From Anaerolineae bacterium (GTDB lineage: Bacteria > Chloroflexota > Anaerolineae > JAADDB01): a stretch of DNA of 13,817 bases. The notes under the pieces were generated by a model. It was given only the letters and a program-made list of their open reading frames with translations. It did no database searches and was not told where the DNA came from. The DNA is taken from assembly GCA_015489285.1 (NCBI GenBank), contig WGAA01000143.1:1-13817 (forward strand), read 5' to 3'. Each line of letters begins with the position of its first letter. Position 1 is the stretch's first letter. This document shows, one piece after another, positions 6,674 to 13,817 of this stretch. The translations under genes were made by a program, and so were the position numbers.

Positions 6674-8139
6674 CACCCCCTCCTCTCCCGCGGCGGGGTC
6701 ACCCGAGCCAGATATCCGAACGCCGTCCCCAGGAGGGCGTAGAAGACCATGTTGCTGTAATACGCGGGGTCCGCGTCGATGGTGGCGACGATCACCATGT
6801 AGGCGATGAAGGCAACGAACGCGGCCCAGGCCAGGTATCCCGGATGTTCGCCCCACACCCGGGGGTTCCCCTCTTCTCCCATCCAGGTGCGGAAGTAGGT
6901 CCACGCCTCCCGGGCGATGGCCGCGATCATGACCGTGTACCCCAGGAAGGCGATGAGTCCCCCCTGGGAGAGGATGCCCAGGAAGGTGTTGTGGGGCGTG
7001 GGCGTCCACTTGTCGTCGATGCGGTGCAGGTACCCCCGTTGCAGCGCGATGACGCCGTAGTTGGGGTACCCGATGCCGAAGATGGGCGATTCCTTCCACA
7101 ACCGCCAGGCCACCTCGATGGTCTTCCCCCGGGATTCCAGGGAAGGCGCGTAGGTCAACCGTTCCAGGAACAGGGCGGAATGGGTCAACCGCTGCCAGAA
7201 GAGGACCAGGGCGAACAGGGCGACTCCGGTAGCGGGCAGGATGAGCCGTCGCCAGCGGGGATAGACGATTCCCAGGAGGAGGGCCGCGATGGCGAGGGCC
7301 AGGTATCCCGCCCGGGTGTACAGGATGCTGTACGCGGTGAGGATGACGAGGAGCAGCCCCAACGCCCCTCCCCGGTGCCAGGGCGTTTCCCCCACCTCGT
7401 ACTCGTACACCACCAGGGGGAAGATGACGGCCAGGATGAGGGCATGGTAGACGGGGTTGCCGAAGAAGCTGGTGATCCGGCGCAGGGACTCGGAGTACAA
7501 CGCCGGACGTCCCCAGGGGTAAAACGCGGAGAGGCCCGCCCAGGCTTCCAGCATGATGACTACGGACATGTAGAAGGCGATGAACATGAGCCCGTACAGG
7601 GCCAGGCGCAGGCGGAACCGGTTGTTCACCCACGTGCGCATGAGGATGTAGAGGCTCATGGGGATGACGTAGGCGTCGAACGCCGTCTGCAGGGCGAAGA
7701 GGAAGCCCTTGAGCGCGTGGAGCGTGGCCAACAGCATCCCCCCGAGGAAGAGGAGGATACCCACTTCCGTGCGCCCCACCGGGGGGAAGTCCAGTTCCCC
7801 CGTGGCCCAGCGGACCAGGGTGATGAACCACACGGTGAGGACGACGACCCGGGTCAGGCTCAAGTCGGGGATCCCCGCGCCCAGCGCGATGTCGAAGTGC
7901 CAGAAGGGGGCGAACGGTACCAGCACGAGGCCGACGATCAGCCCCAACAGGGGGTGGGCGAGCGCGGTAACGACGACGAACCCCTGCGTGATCACCGCGA
8001 CGACCCGTTCCCAGCCGTCATGGGCGAGGGCATGGGCCAATCCCACGCCTCCGGCCACGACAAGAAGGGCCTGGAGGAGCACCGCACCCCAGGAGAGCCA
8101 GGGGCGGCCCCACGTCCACGCTTTGGAGCGCACACTCAT
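6673..8139 (-). CDS. Wzy/WaaL-type O-antigen polymerase or ligase family membrane protein
   Basis: A 488-residue polytopic membrane protein with about a dozen hydrophobic segments spread along its length, beginning with WGAVLLQALLVVAGGVGLAHAL. Near the C-terminus a large extracytoplasmic loop leads into HNTFLGILSQGGLIAFLGY, starting at H383. This His-Asn-xx-Leu plus glycine pattern marks the Wzy_C (O-antigen ligase/polymerase) family, in which the loop holds conserved Arg and His residues for transfer of polyprenyl-linked glycan. Loop features include YPNYGVIALQRGYLHRIDDKW. Because it sits with a Wzz-type protein and several glycosyltransferases, polymerase (Wzy) is more likely than ligase. 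Sequence alone does not separate the two. It overlaps its neighbours by ATGA upstream and TGATG downstream. Confidence 0.92.
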   Translation of the reverse strand: MSVRSKAWTWGRPWLSWGAVLLQALLVVAGGVGLAHALAHDGWERVVAVITQGFVVVTALAHPLLGLIVGLVLVPFAPFWHFDIALGAGIPDLSLTRVVVLTVWFITLVRWATGELDFPPVGRTEVGILLFLGGMLLATLHALKGFLFALQTAFDAYVIPMSLYILMRTWVNNRFRLRLALYGLMFIAFYMSVVIMLEAWAGLSAFYPWGRPALYSESLRRITSFFGNPVYHALILAVIFPLVVYEYEVGETPWHRGGALGLLLVILTAYSILYTRAGYLALAIAALLLGIVYPRWRRLILPATGVALFALVLFWQRLTHSALFLERLTYAPSLESRGKTIEVAWRLWKESPIFGIGYPNYGVIALQRGYLHRIDDKWTPTPHNTFLGILSQGGLIAFLGYTVMIAAIAREAWTYFRTWMGEEGNPRVWGEHPGYLAWAAFVAFIAYMVIVATIDADPAYYSNMVFYALLGTAFGYLARVTPPRERRG

Positions 8140-9374
8140 CTTCCCGTCCCCCCTACGGTGTCGTAAATGGCCATGATGCGACGCACGCCCTCATCGGCCC
8201 GAAACCGGGTCGCCACCACCTCCCGACCCCGCTCCCCCATCCGTCGGGCCCGTTCCGGATCCCGCAGCAACGTCAATATGGCCTCGGCCATCGCCTCCGG
8301 ATCCCCCTGGGGCACGAGGAACCCGGTCACCCCGTCCTCCACGATCTCCACCGTGCCGCCCCCGCGCGTGGCCACGACCGGGCGGGCCGCGGCCATCCCC
8401 TCGATGATGACCCGCCCAAAGGGCTCATCCCGCACCGACGCGTGGACCAGCACGTCCATCAGCGCGTAGAGCCGCAGGACATCGTCCCGATGCCCCAGAA
8501 AGTGGACCCGATCCCCCAGGCCCAGCTCCCGGGCCAGGCGCTTCAGCGTGTCCAGGTACCCCGGGTCGGTGATCTCCACCGCGCCGATGATGACGGCCTG
8601 GACCGTGGGGAACTCCCGGGCCACCCGGGCCAGGGCCCGGAGGAACACGGGATGCCCCTTCCAATCCACCAGACGACCGACCATCCCCACGATGGGGTGG
8701 CGCGGGTCCAGGCCCAACGCAGGGTAAAGAGCCGGATCGGGGACGGTGGGGATCTCCTCCACGTCGACGCCGTTGTAGACGACGAAGATCTTCTCCTCGG
8801 GGACGCCCATGCGGATCAGCGGTTGGGCGACGGCCCGGGAGTTGCAGATGAACGCGCGCACCGTCCGGGCCAGCAGCCGATCCCACACGTCCCACGTCTC
8901 CCACCCCCGCACGTGACAGAGGGCAGGAACCCCTTCCAGGTAGGCGGCCAGGACGCCGGGCCGGTTGACCACGAGTTCCGCGTTCAGGTGGACCAGGTGG
9001 GGCCGGACGCGGGCGATGACGTCGCGGATGCGCCGGGCTTCGGGCCAGAGCTTGCGGCGCCAGCGCCCCAACGCGCCCACCGTATGCCACACCCGGGCGA
9101 GGCTTTCGTGGTTCCGGACCCACCGGCCCACGGGGCCCTGGCGCAGCGCGTCCACCCGGGGACCGAAGGTCACCCCATACCCCTGCCGACTGGGGATGGT
9201 GTGCACGGGCACGCCCAGATCCCGAAACCACGCCTGCGCCCGATTCTGTCGGGAGAGGAGGACGACGGGCTCGTACCGGGTGCGGTCGAGTTCTTGAACC
9301 AGGTACCGCAGGCTGACGATGGAGCCCGCGGGGGTGGGCGCGAGGTCGACGAAGAGCACCCGTTTCGGGTTCAT
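8136..9374 (-). CDS. Glycosyltransferase family 4 (first GT4 after the chain-length gene)
   Basis: A 412-residue GT-B enzyme. The N-terminal Rossmann domain starts KRVLFVDLAPTPAGSIVSLRYL, with the acceptor-side loop PAGSIVSL (15-22), and includes RPHLVHLNAELV. The C-terminal domain has PIVGMVGRLVDWKGHPVFLRAL, with phosphate-binding R and K, and the EX7E motif E317-PFGRVII-E325, followed by ARPVVATRGGGTVEIVEDGVTG. It should add a sugar to the growing lipid-linked oligosaccharide. AGGAG lies 5 bases before the ATG, which also overlaps the stop of the Wzz-type gene as ATGA. Several Trp and Arg residues in the region around residues 75-115 suggest a membrane- or acceptor-contacting segment. Donor unknown. 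Confidence 0.95.
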   Translation of the reverse strand: MNPKRVLFVDLAPTPAGSIVSLRYLVQELDRTRYEPVVLLSRQNRAQAWFRDLGVPVHTIPSRQGYGVTFGPRVDALRQGPVGRWVRNHESLARVWHTVGALGRWRRKLWPEARRIRDVIARVRPHLVHLNAELVVNRPGVLAAYLEGVPALCHVRGWETWDVWDRLLARTVRAFICNSRAVAQPLIRMGVPEEKIFVVYNGVDVEEIPTVPDPALYPALGLDPRHPIVGMVGRLVDWKGHPVFLRALARVAREFPTVQAVIIGAVEITDPGYLDTLKRLARELGLGDRVHFLGHRDDVLRLYALMDVLVHASVRDEPFGRVIIEGMAAARPVVATRGGGTVEIVEDGVTGFLVPQGDPEAMAEAILTLLRDPERARRMGERGREVVATRFRADEGVRRIMAIYDTVGGTGR

Positions 9375-10567
9375 TGTGACTCCTGCACACCCCTCGCCAC
9401 ACGGGAGGAACGTCCCAGGGCCCGTTCCACGGCCTCCAGCACGAAGGCGAGGATGATGCCCAGCATGAGGGCACCACCGGCCCCGTAAAGGACCCGTTTG
9501 GAAATCTTCTTGGGGGCGGGTTCGACGGGCTCCCGCGCGGCTTCAACGACCTGAATGTATCCGTGGTCCAGGGCGAGTTGTTCCTTGATGCGGGCCTCGT
9601 TGAGCTTGTCGGAGAGGAAGGCATAGCGGGCTTCCTCCCGGTGTACGGCATCGACCCGTTCCTTGTACTCGCTCTGGAGGCCGATGAGCTCGGCCAGCCG
9701 GTTCTGGTAGGAGGTGATCATGTGCTCGTATTGCTTCACGGCCGCGTCCTGGGCCGCGGCCACCGCGTCCTGGGCCACGGCCCGGTCCTCATACCCGTCG
9801 GACTGGTGGCGCAAGTCCGCGGCCCGCTCTTCGTCCCCGCTCTTCTCGGCCTGAACCCGCAGCGTGGCCGCGCGCGTCCGGTACACGCGGGCCTTTGCCC
9901 GGGCCTGGGCCGCCGCGAGCTCCGCGCTATCCCGCTGGAGTTCCAGGGTGCGGATCTGATCCTGTACGGCCGTGGCCTCCCGCTGGAGGTCGGCCAGGTT
10001 GTAGCGCAGCTGGAAGTCCTGGAGGTTCTTGCGGGCCTCGGCCAGCATGTCGGCCTGCTTGGTCAGTTGTTTCTCCAGGAAGATGCGCACGTCGGTGACG
10101 TTGCGCGTGCGGATGGAGCGGTAGTATTCCAGGGCTTTGGCAATGTGCACGTCCGCGATGCGTTTGGCCAGGGAGGCGCTCTTCACGGACACGTAGGTCA
10201 CGCTGATGAATTCCCCCTCGATCCAGGGCCACAGGTGGTCGACGATATCGTCCCCGGTGAGGTTGGTGCCCATCTCCTTGTTGATCTCCCGGGCCGCGTC
10301 CCAGGCCACCTTGCGGTTGCGCAGGACGCTGAGGAACTCGACGGCCGTGCGCTCGATCTCCTGCTTGCCCGCGGCTTGCCGTAGCGGGGTGAACAGGCTC
10401 ACCGCTTCCGGTTCGACGGAAAGGACCTGGAGGCGGACCCGGGCCTGATACTTCGGTGGACGGGTGGTCTCCGCGTAGTACAGACCGATGACCGTGACGA
10501 GCACGAGGAGGGCGATAAGCCACAGTCGTTTGACGACGATGTGAACGTATGTACTCAGTTCTCCCAT
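9371..10567 (-). CDS. Wzz-type chain-length determinant (polysaccharide co-polymerase), no kinase domain
   Basis: A 398-residue inner-membrane protein with the co-polymerase layout: a short cytoplasmic N-terminus, a first membrane helix (about 15-32, LWLIALLVLVTVIGLYY), a long periplasmic helical region (about 135-340) rich in A, Q, E and R that should form a coiled coil, a proline-rich EPVEPAPKK (346-354), and a second membrane helix (about 360-380). Wzz proteins set the modal length of polymer made by Wzy. No Walker A/B or tyrosine cluster follows the second helix, so any BY-kinase partner would be a separate gene not seen here. The open frame extends 38 codons upstream, but that part covers the promoter and leader and is not Wzz-like. 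MGELSTYVHIVVKR fits the family start. Its Shine-Dalgarno is weak (GAGTGG close to the ATG). Confidence 0.92.
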   Translation of the reverse strand: MGELSTYVHIVVKRLWLIALLVLVTVIGLYYAETTRPPKYQARVRLQVLSVEPEAVSLFTPLRQAAGKQEIERTAVEFLSVLRNRKVAWDAAREINKEMGTNLTGDDIVDHLWPWIEGEFISVTYVSVKSASLAKRIADVHIAKALEYYRSIRTRNVTDVRIFLEKQLTKQADMLAEARKNLQDFQLRYNLADLQREATAVQDQIRTLELQRDSAELAAAQARAKARVYRTRAATLRVQAEKSGDEERAADLRHQSDGYEDRAVAQDAVAAAQDAAVKQYEHMITSYQNRLAELIGLQSEYKERVDAVHREEARYAFLSDKLNEARIKEQLALDHGYIQVVEAAREPVEPAPKKISKRVLYGAGGALMLGIILAFVLEAVERALGRSSRVARGVQESQ

Positions 10568-10596
10568 AGGCCACTCAAATTCCCAGAAGCGACGTT

Positions 10597-10632
10597 CTCC
10601 CGGAACGGGAGCGCCGATGTAATGTATCGCGC
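10597..10632 (-). promoter_or_regulatory. Two adjacent hairpins in the leader of the Wzz-type gene
   Basis: Read on the minus strand, the leader first forms GCG-CGAT / ATCG-(G)-CGC, a 7-bp stem with one bulged G and a 7-base loop (10611-10632). It then forms CTCCCG-TTC-CGGGAG, a perfect 6-bp stem with a 3-base loop (10597-10611). Neither is followed by a T-run, so they are not intrinsic terminators. They lie between the predicted transcription start near 10646 and the ATG at 10567. A role in mRNA stability or translation control is inference. Confidence 0.45.
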
Positions 10633-10652
10633 ACGGTGGGTCGCGTGTGGCG

Positions 10653-10681
10653 AGTATAACATAGCCCCCCCGGGGAGCCAA
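10653..10681 (-). promoter_or_regulatory. Sigma70-type promoter for the Wzz-type gene and downstream genes
   Basis: The minus strand has TTGGCT (10676-10681) as a -35 (4 of 6 consensus bases), a 17-base spacer and TATACT (10653-10658) as a -10 (5 of 6). It lies in the 118-base gap after the methyltransferase gene, the longest non-coding stretch in the window and clearly more AT-rich around the -10 than its surroundings. Transcription would start near 10646, giving a leader of roughly 80 bases. The spacer contains an unusual run of seven Gs. Confidence 0.65.
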
Positions 10682-10685
10682 GCAT

Positions 10686-11405
10686 TCACCCCTCCTTCGT
10701 TGCCAGGACGACCCACCCCAGCGCGTCCAGGCGCGCGTTGGGAACGATGCGGTCCAACAGGGTGGCCAGCGCGTCCAGGGGGATGCCCACCAGGAGGAGG
10801 ATGAGGGAGGCCAGAAGCACGCGTCCCCGGTTGCCCAGGAGATATTTGGTGGGGAAGAGCCCCTTGAAGAGGAGGGCCCCGAACACGTCCTCCAGGCGGG
10901 CCAGTATCATGGTGAACAGCCCCCCCACCTGCTCCACCCGTTCCACCCGGAACCCGGCCTTGTTCAGGAGGTGGGCCAGGCCGTAGCGTGTGTAACGGAA
11001 GTAGTCGTGAGGGACGTAGTGGAGGGCCCAGCTCATGGGGACGGTGATGTAGACCCGGCCCTGGGGCTTCAGGAGCCGGTGTATCTCCCGCAGCGCGCGC
11101 TCCGGTTCGGGCACGTGCTCGATGACCTCCGTGCATATCACCCCGTCGAAGGTGGCCGAGGCAAAGGGCAGGGCCAGCACACTGGCGATCACATCGTTCC
11201 CGGGAATGGGCACGATCTCCAGGGCCGTATACTGCACCCCCAGAGGCAGGTAAGGCCGGTAGGGCTGCGTCCCCGCACCGATGTCCAGGACCCGGCCCCG
11301 GAATTCGGCCAACGCGCGTTCGGCCGCGGCGTGCAGACGCCAGCGGTAGGTGAAGAATCGTCCCTGGAAGAGGAGACGACCCAGCCGTCGCACATATCGT
11401 CTCAT
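10686..11405 (-). CDS. Class I SAM-dependent methyltransferase
   Basis: A 239-residue protein with the Methyltransf_11 type core. Motif I is VLDIGAGTQPYRPYLP (39-54), an acidic residue E63 ends strand 2, and LPFASATFDGVICTEVIEHV (79-98) covers the motif around strand 4. The post-motif region includes LLKPQGRVYITVPM (111-124). A hydrophobic C-terminal segment (about 196-212, VLLASLILLLVGIPLDA) may tether it to the membrane, which suits an enzyme acting on lipid-linked sugars. It probably O-methylates a sugar of the repeat unit or caps the chain. The acceptor is not visible from sequence. The start overlaps the preceding stop as ATGA, with AAGGAGG 9 bases upstream. A longer open frame running into the preceding gene is a shadow. 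Confidence 0.92.
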   Translation of the reverse strand: MRRYVRRLGRLLFQGRFFTYRWRLHAAAERALAEFRGRVLDIGAGTQPYRPYLPLGVQYTALEIVPIPGNDVIASVLALPFASATFDGVICTEVIEHVPEPERALREIHRLLKPQGRVYITVPMSWALHYVPHDYFRYTRYGLAHLLNKAGFRVERVEQVGGLFTMILARLEDVFGALLFKGLFPTKYLLGNRGRVLLASLILLLVGIPLDALATLLDRIVPNARLDALGWVVLATKEG

Positions 11406-13681
11406 GGTGCTCCGCCTCCTTCCACCACAATGGTCCCCACCCGTATGCCCCCGGCAACGGCCTCCTCCCCCTCGAAGGGCAGGGGCCGGACCGTCTCCGC
11501 GTCGTAGAGGCCGGTGATCAGCGCGTAGGACCCGGGAGGGAGGTCCGCGGGTAGGGAGAGGGTATACCAGTCCTCCATGACTTCCCCCTGTTGCCATCGC
11601 GTCGTGGGCGTGAAGAAGAAGCCCGGCTCCGTGTCCCCGTTGGCCACGGTGCGTCCCCGCGCGTCCACCAGGTGAACCATGACTTTGTACCGCCGCGAGG
11701 GGGATGTGAGGGCCAGCCAGTCCAGGGTGAACCAGACCCGCCCCCCGGGACGCGCCCGCGGGGTGACCACACGGCTGCCGACGAGGCGAATGCGGTGGTC
11801 GAAGAGGACCTGACGGGGCCGATGATGGATGCTCTGCCCGTGATGAAGCCGGGCGGGCACCGTCGCCCCCAGGAAGAAGAGGAGGAGGAACGCGGGGACT
11901 CCCAACCAACGGCGCTCCCGGCGGAAGGCCCACCCCAGCCACAGGAGCATGCCGATGAGGGCGAGTCCTTCGGCCCGGCGCTGAGCCACCGTCCCCGTGT
12001 AGCGCAACCTCACCTCGTGTTCCCCCGCGGGAATGGAGGCCGCGACCAATCCCAGTCGCCCCCGGGGGAAGGTGGGCACGGGGGCGCCGTCCACCTCCAC
12101 ACGCCAAGCGGGAAAGTAGAACTGGTGGTAGGAAAAGGTCCACGGGTGAGGGGACACCACCCGGAACCGTCGGTCATAGGGATGTTGTCTCCCCGGGGTC
12201 AGGCGCACCTGCCAGGGGGGCGCCTCCGGGGGCGGAGAAGGGGGCGGGAGGAAGAAGTCCTTCACCGCATCCTGAGACCACACGGGCATGTACTCGAAGG
12301 CCCAGATGCCGCCGTACTCCCGTTCGGGCAATCCCACCAGGTAATCGTAACGGACGATGAGACCCAGGTCCACGGCCTCCTCACGCAAGGGCTTCCACGT
12401 GGCCGGGTCCTTGGCTATGTCGTAATGAAGACCCGCCAGGTGGCTCCACCCCAGGAGCAAGGTCATCCCCACCAGGACGCTTCCTCCGACGAGGGGACCG
12501 CGCGCTCGCCCCTCCTCCAGGAACGCGCCCCAGGCCAACCCCACCATCATGGCCAATCCCAACCCGATGAGGGATTCCAGCCGCCAGGGGAATTGGATGT
12601 AGTAGAGGAGGGGAATGTGGCGCCAGAACCAGGCGCTCCACCGACAAAGGCCGAAGATGGCGACCAGCGCGAGGCCCGTGAAGAAGAGGAAGGTGCGTCT
12701 CCGCTCCTCCGACCATCGGTGTCCCCGGAGGAGGAAGAGGAGGAGGGCACCGAGCGCCAGGAGCAGGGCGACCCGTCCCAGGGGTTCGGGGCTCTCCGTG
12801 CCCTGGAAGGGCTGGTACCGGTGAATCCAGTAGGGGGAGAGCAGCCCCCGCAGGGAGGAGAGCGCGGCGACGAACGCGTCGATCCCCCGCTCCGAGGTGT
12901 GCCCCGCGCGCACGTAGCGGATGTCCAGGAGGACGGGGAGCCAGTAGAAGGCGCTCATCAGCGCGCCCCACGCCATACTCCCCAAAACGCCCAGGGCCCG
13001 CGCCCACCGCTCCCGCCGTGCCAGGAGGAGCCAACCCAGGTAGCCCAGGGCGACGGGGGTGAAGAGGAAGGCGGAGAGGTTGTGGGTGAGGATGAGGGCC
13101 GCGTACACCAGGGCCAATCCCATGTGGACCGCGGCCGGGAAGGGCGCGTCGTCGAGGAAGGCCCGGTGAATGAGGGCCAGTAGCAGGGGGAACCAGACCA
13201 TGCCCCACAGTTCGGCCTGGGCCCCCCGCACATAGGCCAGGGAGAAGTGGTACACCCAGTAGGTGTAGGCGATCGCGGCCAATCCTCCCGTCCACACTCC
13301 CCACCGCCGCGCGTAGTAGAACATGGTCCACCCCGCGGCGACCAGCCCCAGGCCGATCATCCACTCGTAGGCCGCGAGGAATCCCCACCCCAGGAGGTGG
13401 AAGAGTTCCGCGATGTAGTAGATCAGGGGCGCGTAGTAGTGGAGGGTGGGGAAGCCGTAGAGGAATCCCTGGTGCGGCAGCCAGCGGGGGTAGAGGACTC
13501 CCAGGCGCAGCAGCCAATCCAGCTCGAAGAACCGACTCTTGTGGTACAGCCCGTCCATCGTCGTCTGCAGACCGGGGAGCCAGAGGACGTAGGTCGCGGG
13601 CAGCAGGAGCAGGGTCAGGAGGACCCAGGTTCCTACGGCCCTCAGAAAAGGTGTCCTTCCCACCCATCCCCGCGCGTTCAT
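11402..13681 (-). CDS. GT-C-like polytopic membrane protein (PTPS-related/YfhO-like) with C-terminal beta domain
   Basis: A 759-residue protein. The first 420 or so residues hold about eleven hydrophobic helices. The first periplasmic loop carries TMDGLYHKSRF (D43, H46), followed by LYPRWLPHQGFLYGFPTLHYY, the pattern of GT-C enzymes and of the PTPS-related membrane family. YVRGAQAELWGMVWFPLLLA follows. Residues about 420-570 look like an extracytoplasmic beta-rich segment. Two further helices (572-586 and 592-607) lead to a C-terminal beta domain (about 622-759) with HLVDARGRTVANGD and LPPGSYALITGLYDAETVRPLPF. It may transfer a sugar or other group from a polyprenyl-phosphate donor on the outer face, but no member I can name has a proven substrate. 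GTGGAGG lies 4 bases before the ATG, which overlaps the preceding stop as ATGA. Confidence 0.85.
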   Translation of the reverse strand: MNARGWVGRTPFLRAVGTWVLLTLLLLPATYVLWLPGLQTTMDGLYHKSRFFELDWLLRLGVLYPRWLPHQGFLYGFPTLHYYAPLIYYIAELFHLLGWGFLAAYEWMIGLGLVAAGWTMFYYARRWGVWTGGLAAIAYTYWVYHFSLAYVRGAQAELWGMVWFPLLLALIHRAFLDDAPFPAAVHMGLALVYAALILTHNLSAFLFTPVALGYLGWLLLARRERWARALGVLGSMAWGALMSAFYWLPVLLDIRYVRAGHTSERGIDAFVAALSSLRGLLSPYWIHRYQPFQGTESPEPLGRVALLLALGALLLFLLRGHRWSEERRRTFLFFTGLALVAIFGLCRWSAWFWRHIPLLYYIQFPWRLESLIGLGLAMMVGLAWGAFLEEGRARGPLVGGSVLVGMTLLLGWSHLAGLHYDIAKDPATWKPLREEAVDLGLIVRYDYLVGLPEREYGGIWAFEYMPVWSQDAVKDFFLPPPSPPPEAPPWQVRLTPGRQHPYDRRFRVVSPHPWTFSYHQFYFPAWRVEVDGAPVPTFPRGRLGLVAASIPAGEHEVRLRYTGTVAQRRAEGLALIGMLLWLGWAFRRERRWLGVPAFLLLFFLGATVPARLHHGQSIHHRPRQVLFDHRIRLVGSRVVTPRARPGGRVWFTLDWLALTSPSRRYKVMVHLVDARGRTVANGDTEPGFFFTPTTRWQQGEVMEDWYTLSLPADLPPGSYALITGLYDAETVRPLPFEGEEAVAGGIRVGTIVVEGGGAP

Positions 13682-13817
13682 GGCGCCTCCACCGTCGTGA
13701 GGATGGCGTAGTCCGCGGGGGAGGCCCCCTCTGTGTGCACGGGAACCCGGCGCAAGGTCTGGGCATCGTACATGACGACGATGACGCGCTTGGGACCGGG
13801 GGGCAACGCGTCGGGCA
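13678..13817 (-). CDS. C-terminal 45 codons of a paralogous membrane protein (5' part outside window)
   Basis: Only the end of this gene is present: 45 codons and a TGA at 13678-13680. The fragment contains ALPPGPKRVIVVMYDAQTLR, closely matching the end of the next protein (LPPGSYALITGLYDAETVRP, near residues 714-733). The order LPPG, hydrophobic strand, YDAxT, R, P is the same in both. It is therefore most likely the C-terminal beta domain of a second GT-C-like membrane protein, giving a tandem pair. The stop overlaps the next ATG (ATGA), so the two are coupled. The fragment is too short to say anything about its membrane or catalytic part. Confidence 0.75.
   Translation of the reverse strand, partial: PDALPPGPKRVIVVMYDAQTLRRVPVHTEGASPADYAILTTVEAP

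Noticed and set aside
6674..7831. N-terminal extension of the second GT4 into the polymerase gene, as if a fusion
   Set aside because: The extension is Arg/Pro/His-rich shadow translation. The GT4 fold begins exactly at the ATG at 6673 with a strong Shine-Dalgarno.
6844..8166. Plus-strand open frame antisense to the polymerase gene
   Set aside because: It is a low-complexity Glu/Gly/Asp/Gln-rich product, opposite a gene with clear membrane helices and a Wzy_C motif.
10666..10676. CCCCGGGGGGG in the gap as part of a terminator for the methyltransferase gene
   Set aside because: The possible stem is only 4 bp and no T-run follows. It sits in the spacer of the promoter instead.
10568..10681. 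38-residue N-terminal extension of the Wzz-type protein
   Set aside because: It would overlap the promoter and hairpins, has no family similarity, and MGELSTYVHIVVKR is a typical Wzz start.
11591..13183. Long plus-strand open frame antisense to the GT-C-like gene
   Set aside because: The composition is Glu/Gly/Pro/His-rich with no motif, and it lies wholly over a convincing membrane-protein gene.
1..13817. tRNA or rRNA genes, CRISPR arrays, insertion sequences
   Set aside because: I found no cloverleaf-like or rRNA-like stretch, no regularly spaced repeats, and no transposase or terminal inverted repeats. Nearly all bases are accounted for by overlapping genes.

Overview
This window is a dense, one-directional block of cell-surface polysaccharide genes. 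Every supported gene lies on the minus strand, so transcription runs from high to low coordinates. The DNA is GC-rich and the coding strand is markedly G-rich. The two large membrane proteins at the right end (a GT-C-like core followed by a beta-rich C-terminal domain with LPPG...YDAxT motifs) resemble proteins I associate with Chloroflexota. I therefore suggest a high-GC, possibly thermophilic Chloroflexota-like bacterium, but there is no rRNA or marker gene here to prove it.

In transcription order the layout is: the last 45 codons of a gene entering from the right edge (13678-13817); a 759-residue GT-C-like membrane protein (11402-13681); a class I SAM methyltransferase (10686-11405); a 118-base gap with a good sigma70-type promoter and two leader hairpins; a Wzz-type chain-length protein (9371-10567); a GT4 glycosyltransferase (8136-9374); a Wzy/ligase-type polymerase (6673-8139); two more GT4 enzymes (5534-6673 and 4533-5537); a split Alg14/Alg13-type glycosyltransferase pair (4039-4536 and 3467-4042); an unusual NodB-type deacetylase (2197-3480); a FemAB/GNAT-like transferase (1150-2193); and a protein with two left-handed beta-helix acetyltransferase domains plus a zinc ribbon, which runs off the left edge (1-1090). 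There is no gene-free stretch longer than about 120 bases.

Read together, this is most of a Wzx/Wzy-type exopolysaccharide or O-antigen pathway. Three GT4 enzymes and one two-subunit enzyme could add about four sugars. The polymerase and Wzz would join repeat units and set chain length. The last three genes look like decoration or precursor enzymes (deacetylation, amino-acyl or acyl transfer, acetylation). Not seen in the window: a Wzx flippase, an initiating phosphoglycosyltransferase, a tyrosine kinase, an outer-membrane exporter, and the amino-sugar dehydrogenase and aminotransferase that a WbpD-type acetyltransferase normally needs. These would have to lie outside.

Seven gene junctions are 4-base ATGA overlaps and one is TGATG, so most of the block looks translationally coupled. 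The most unusual points are the fused double acetyltransferase whose first domain contains no histidine, the deacetylase whose N-terminal Asp-Asp motif is missing while a GDLD motif appears at its extreme C-terminus, and the promoter with a structured leader in front of the chain-length gene.
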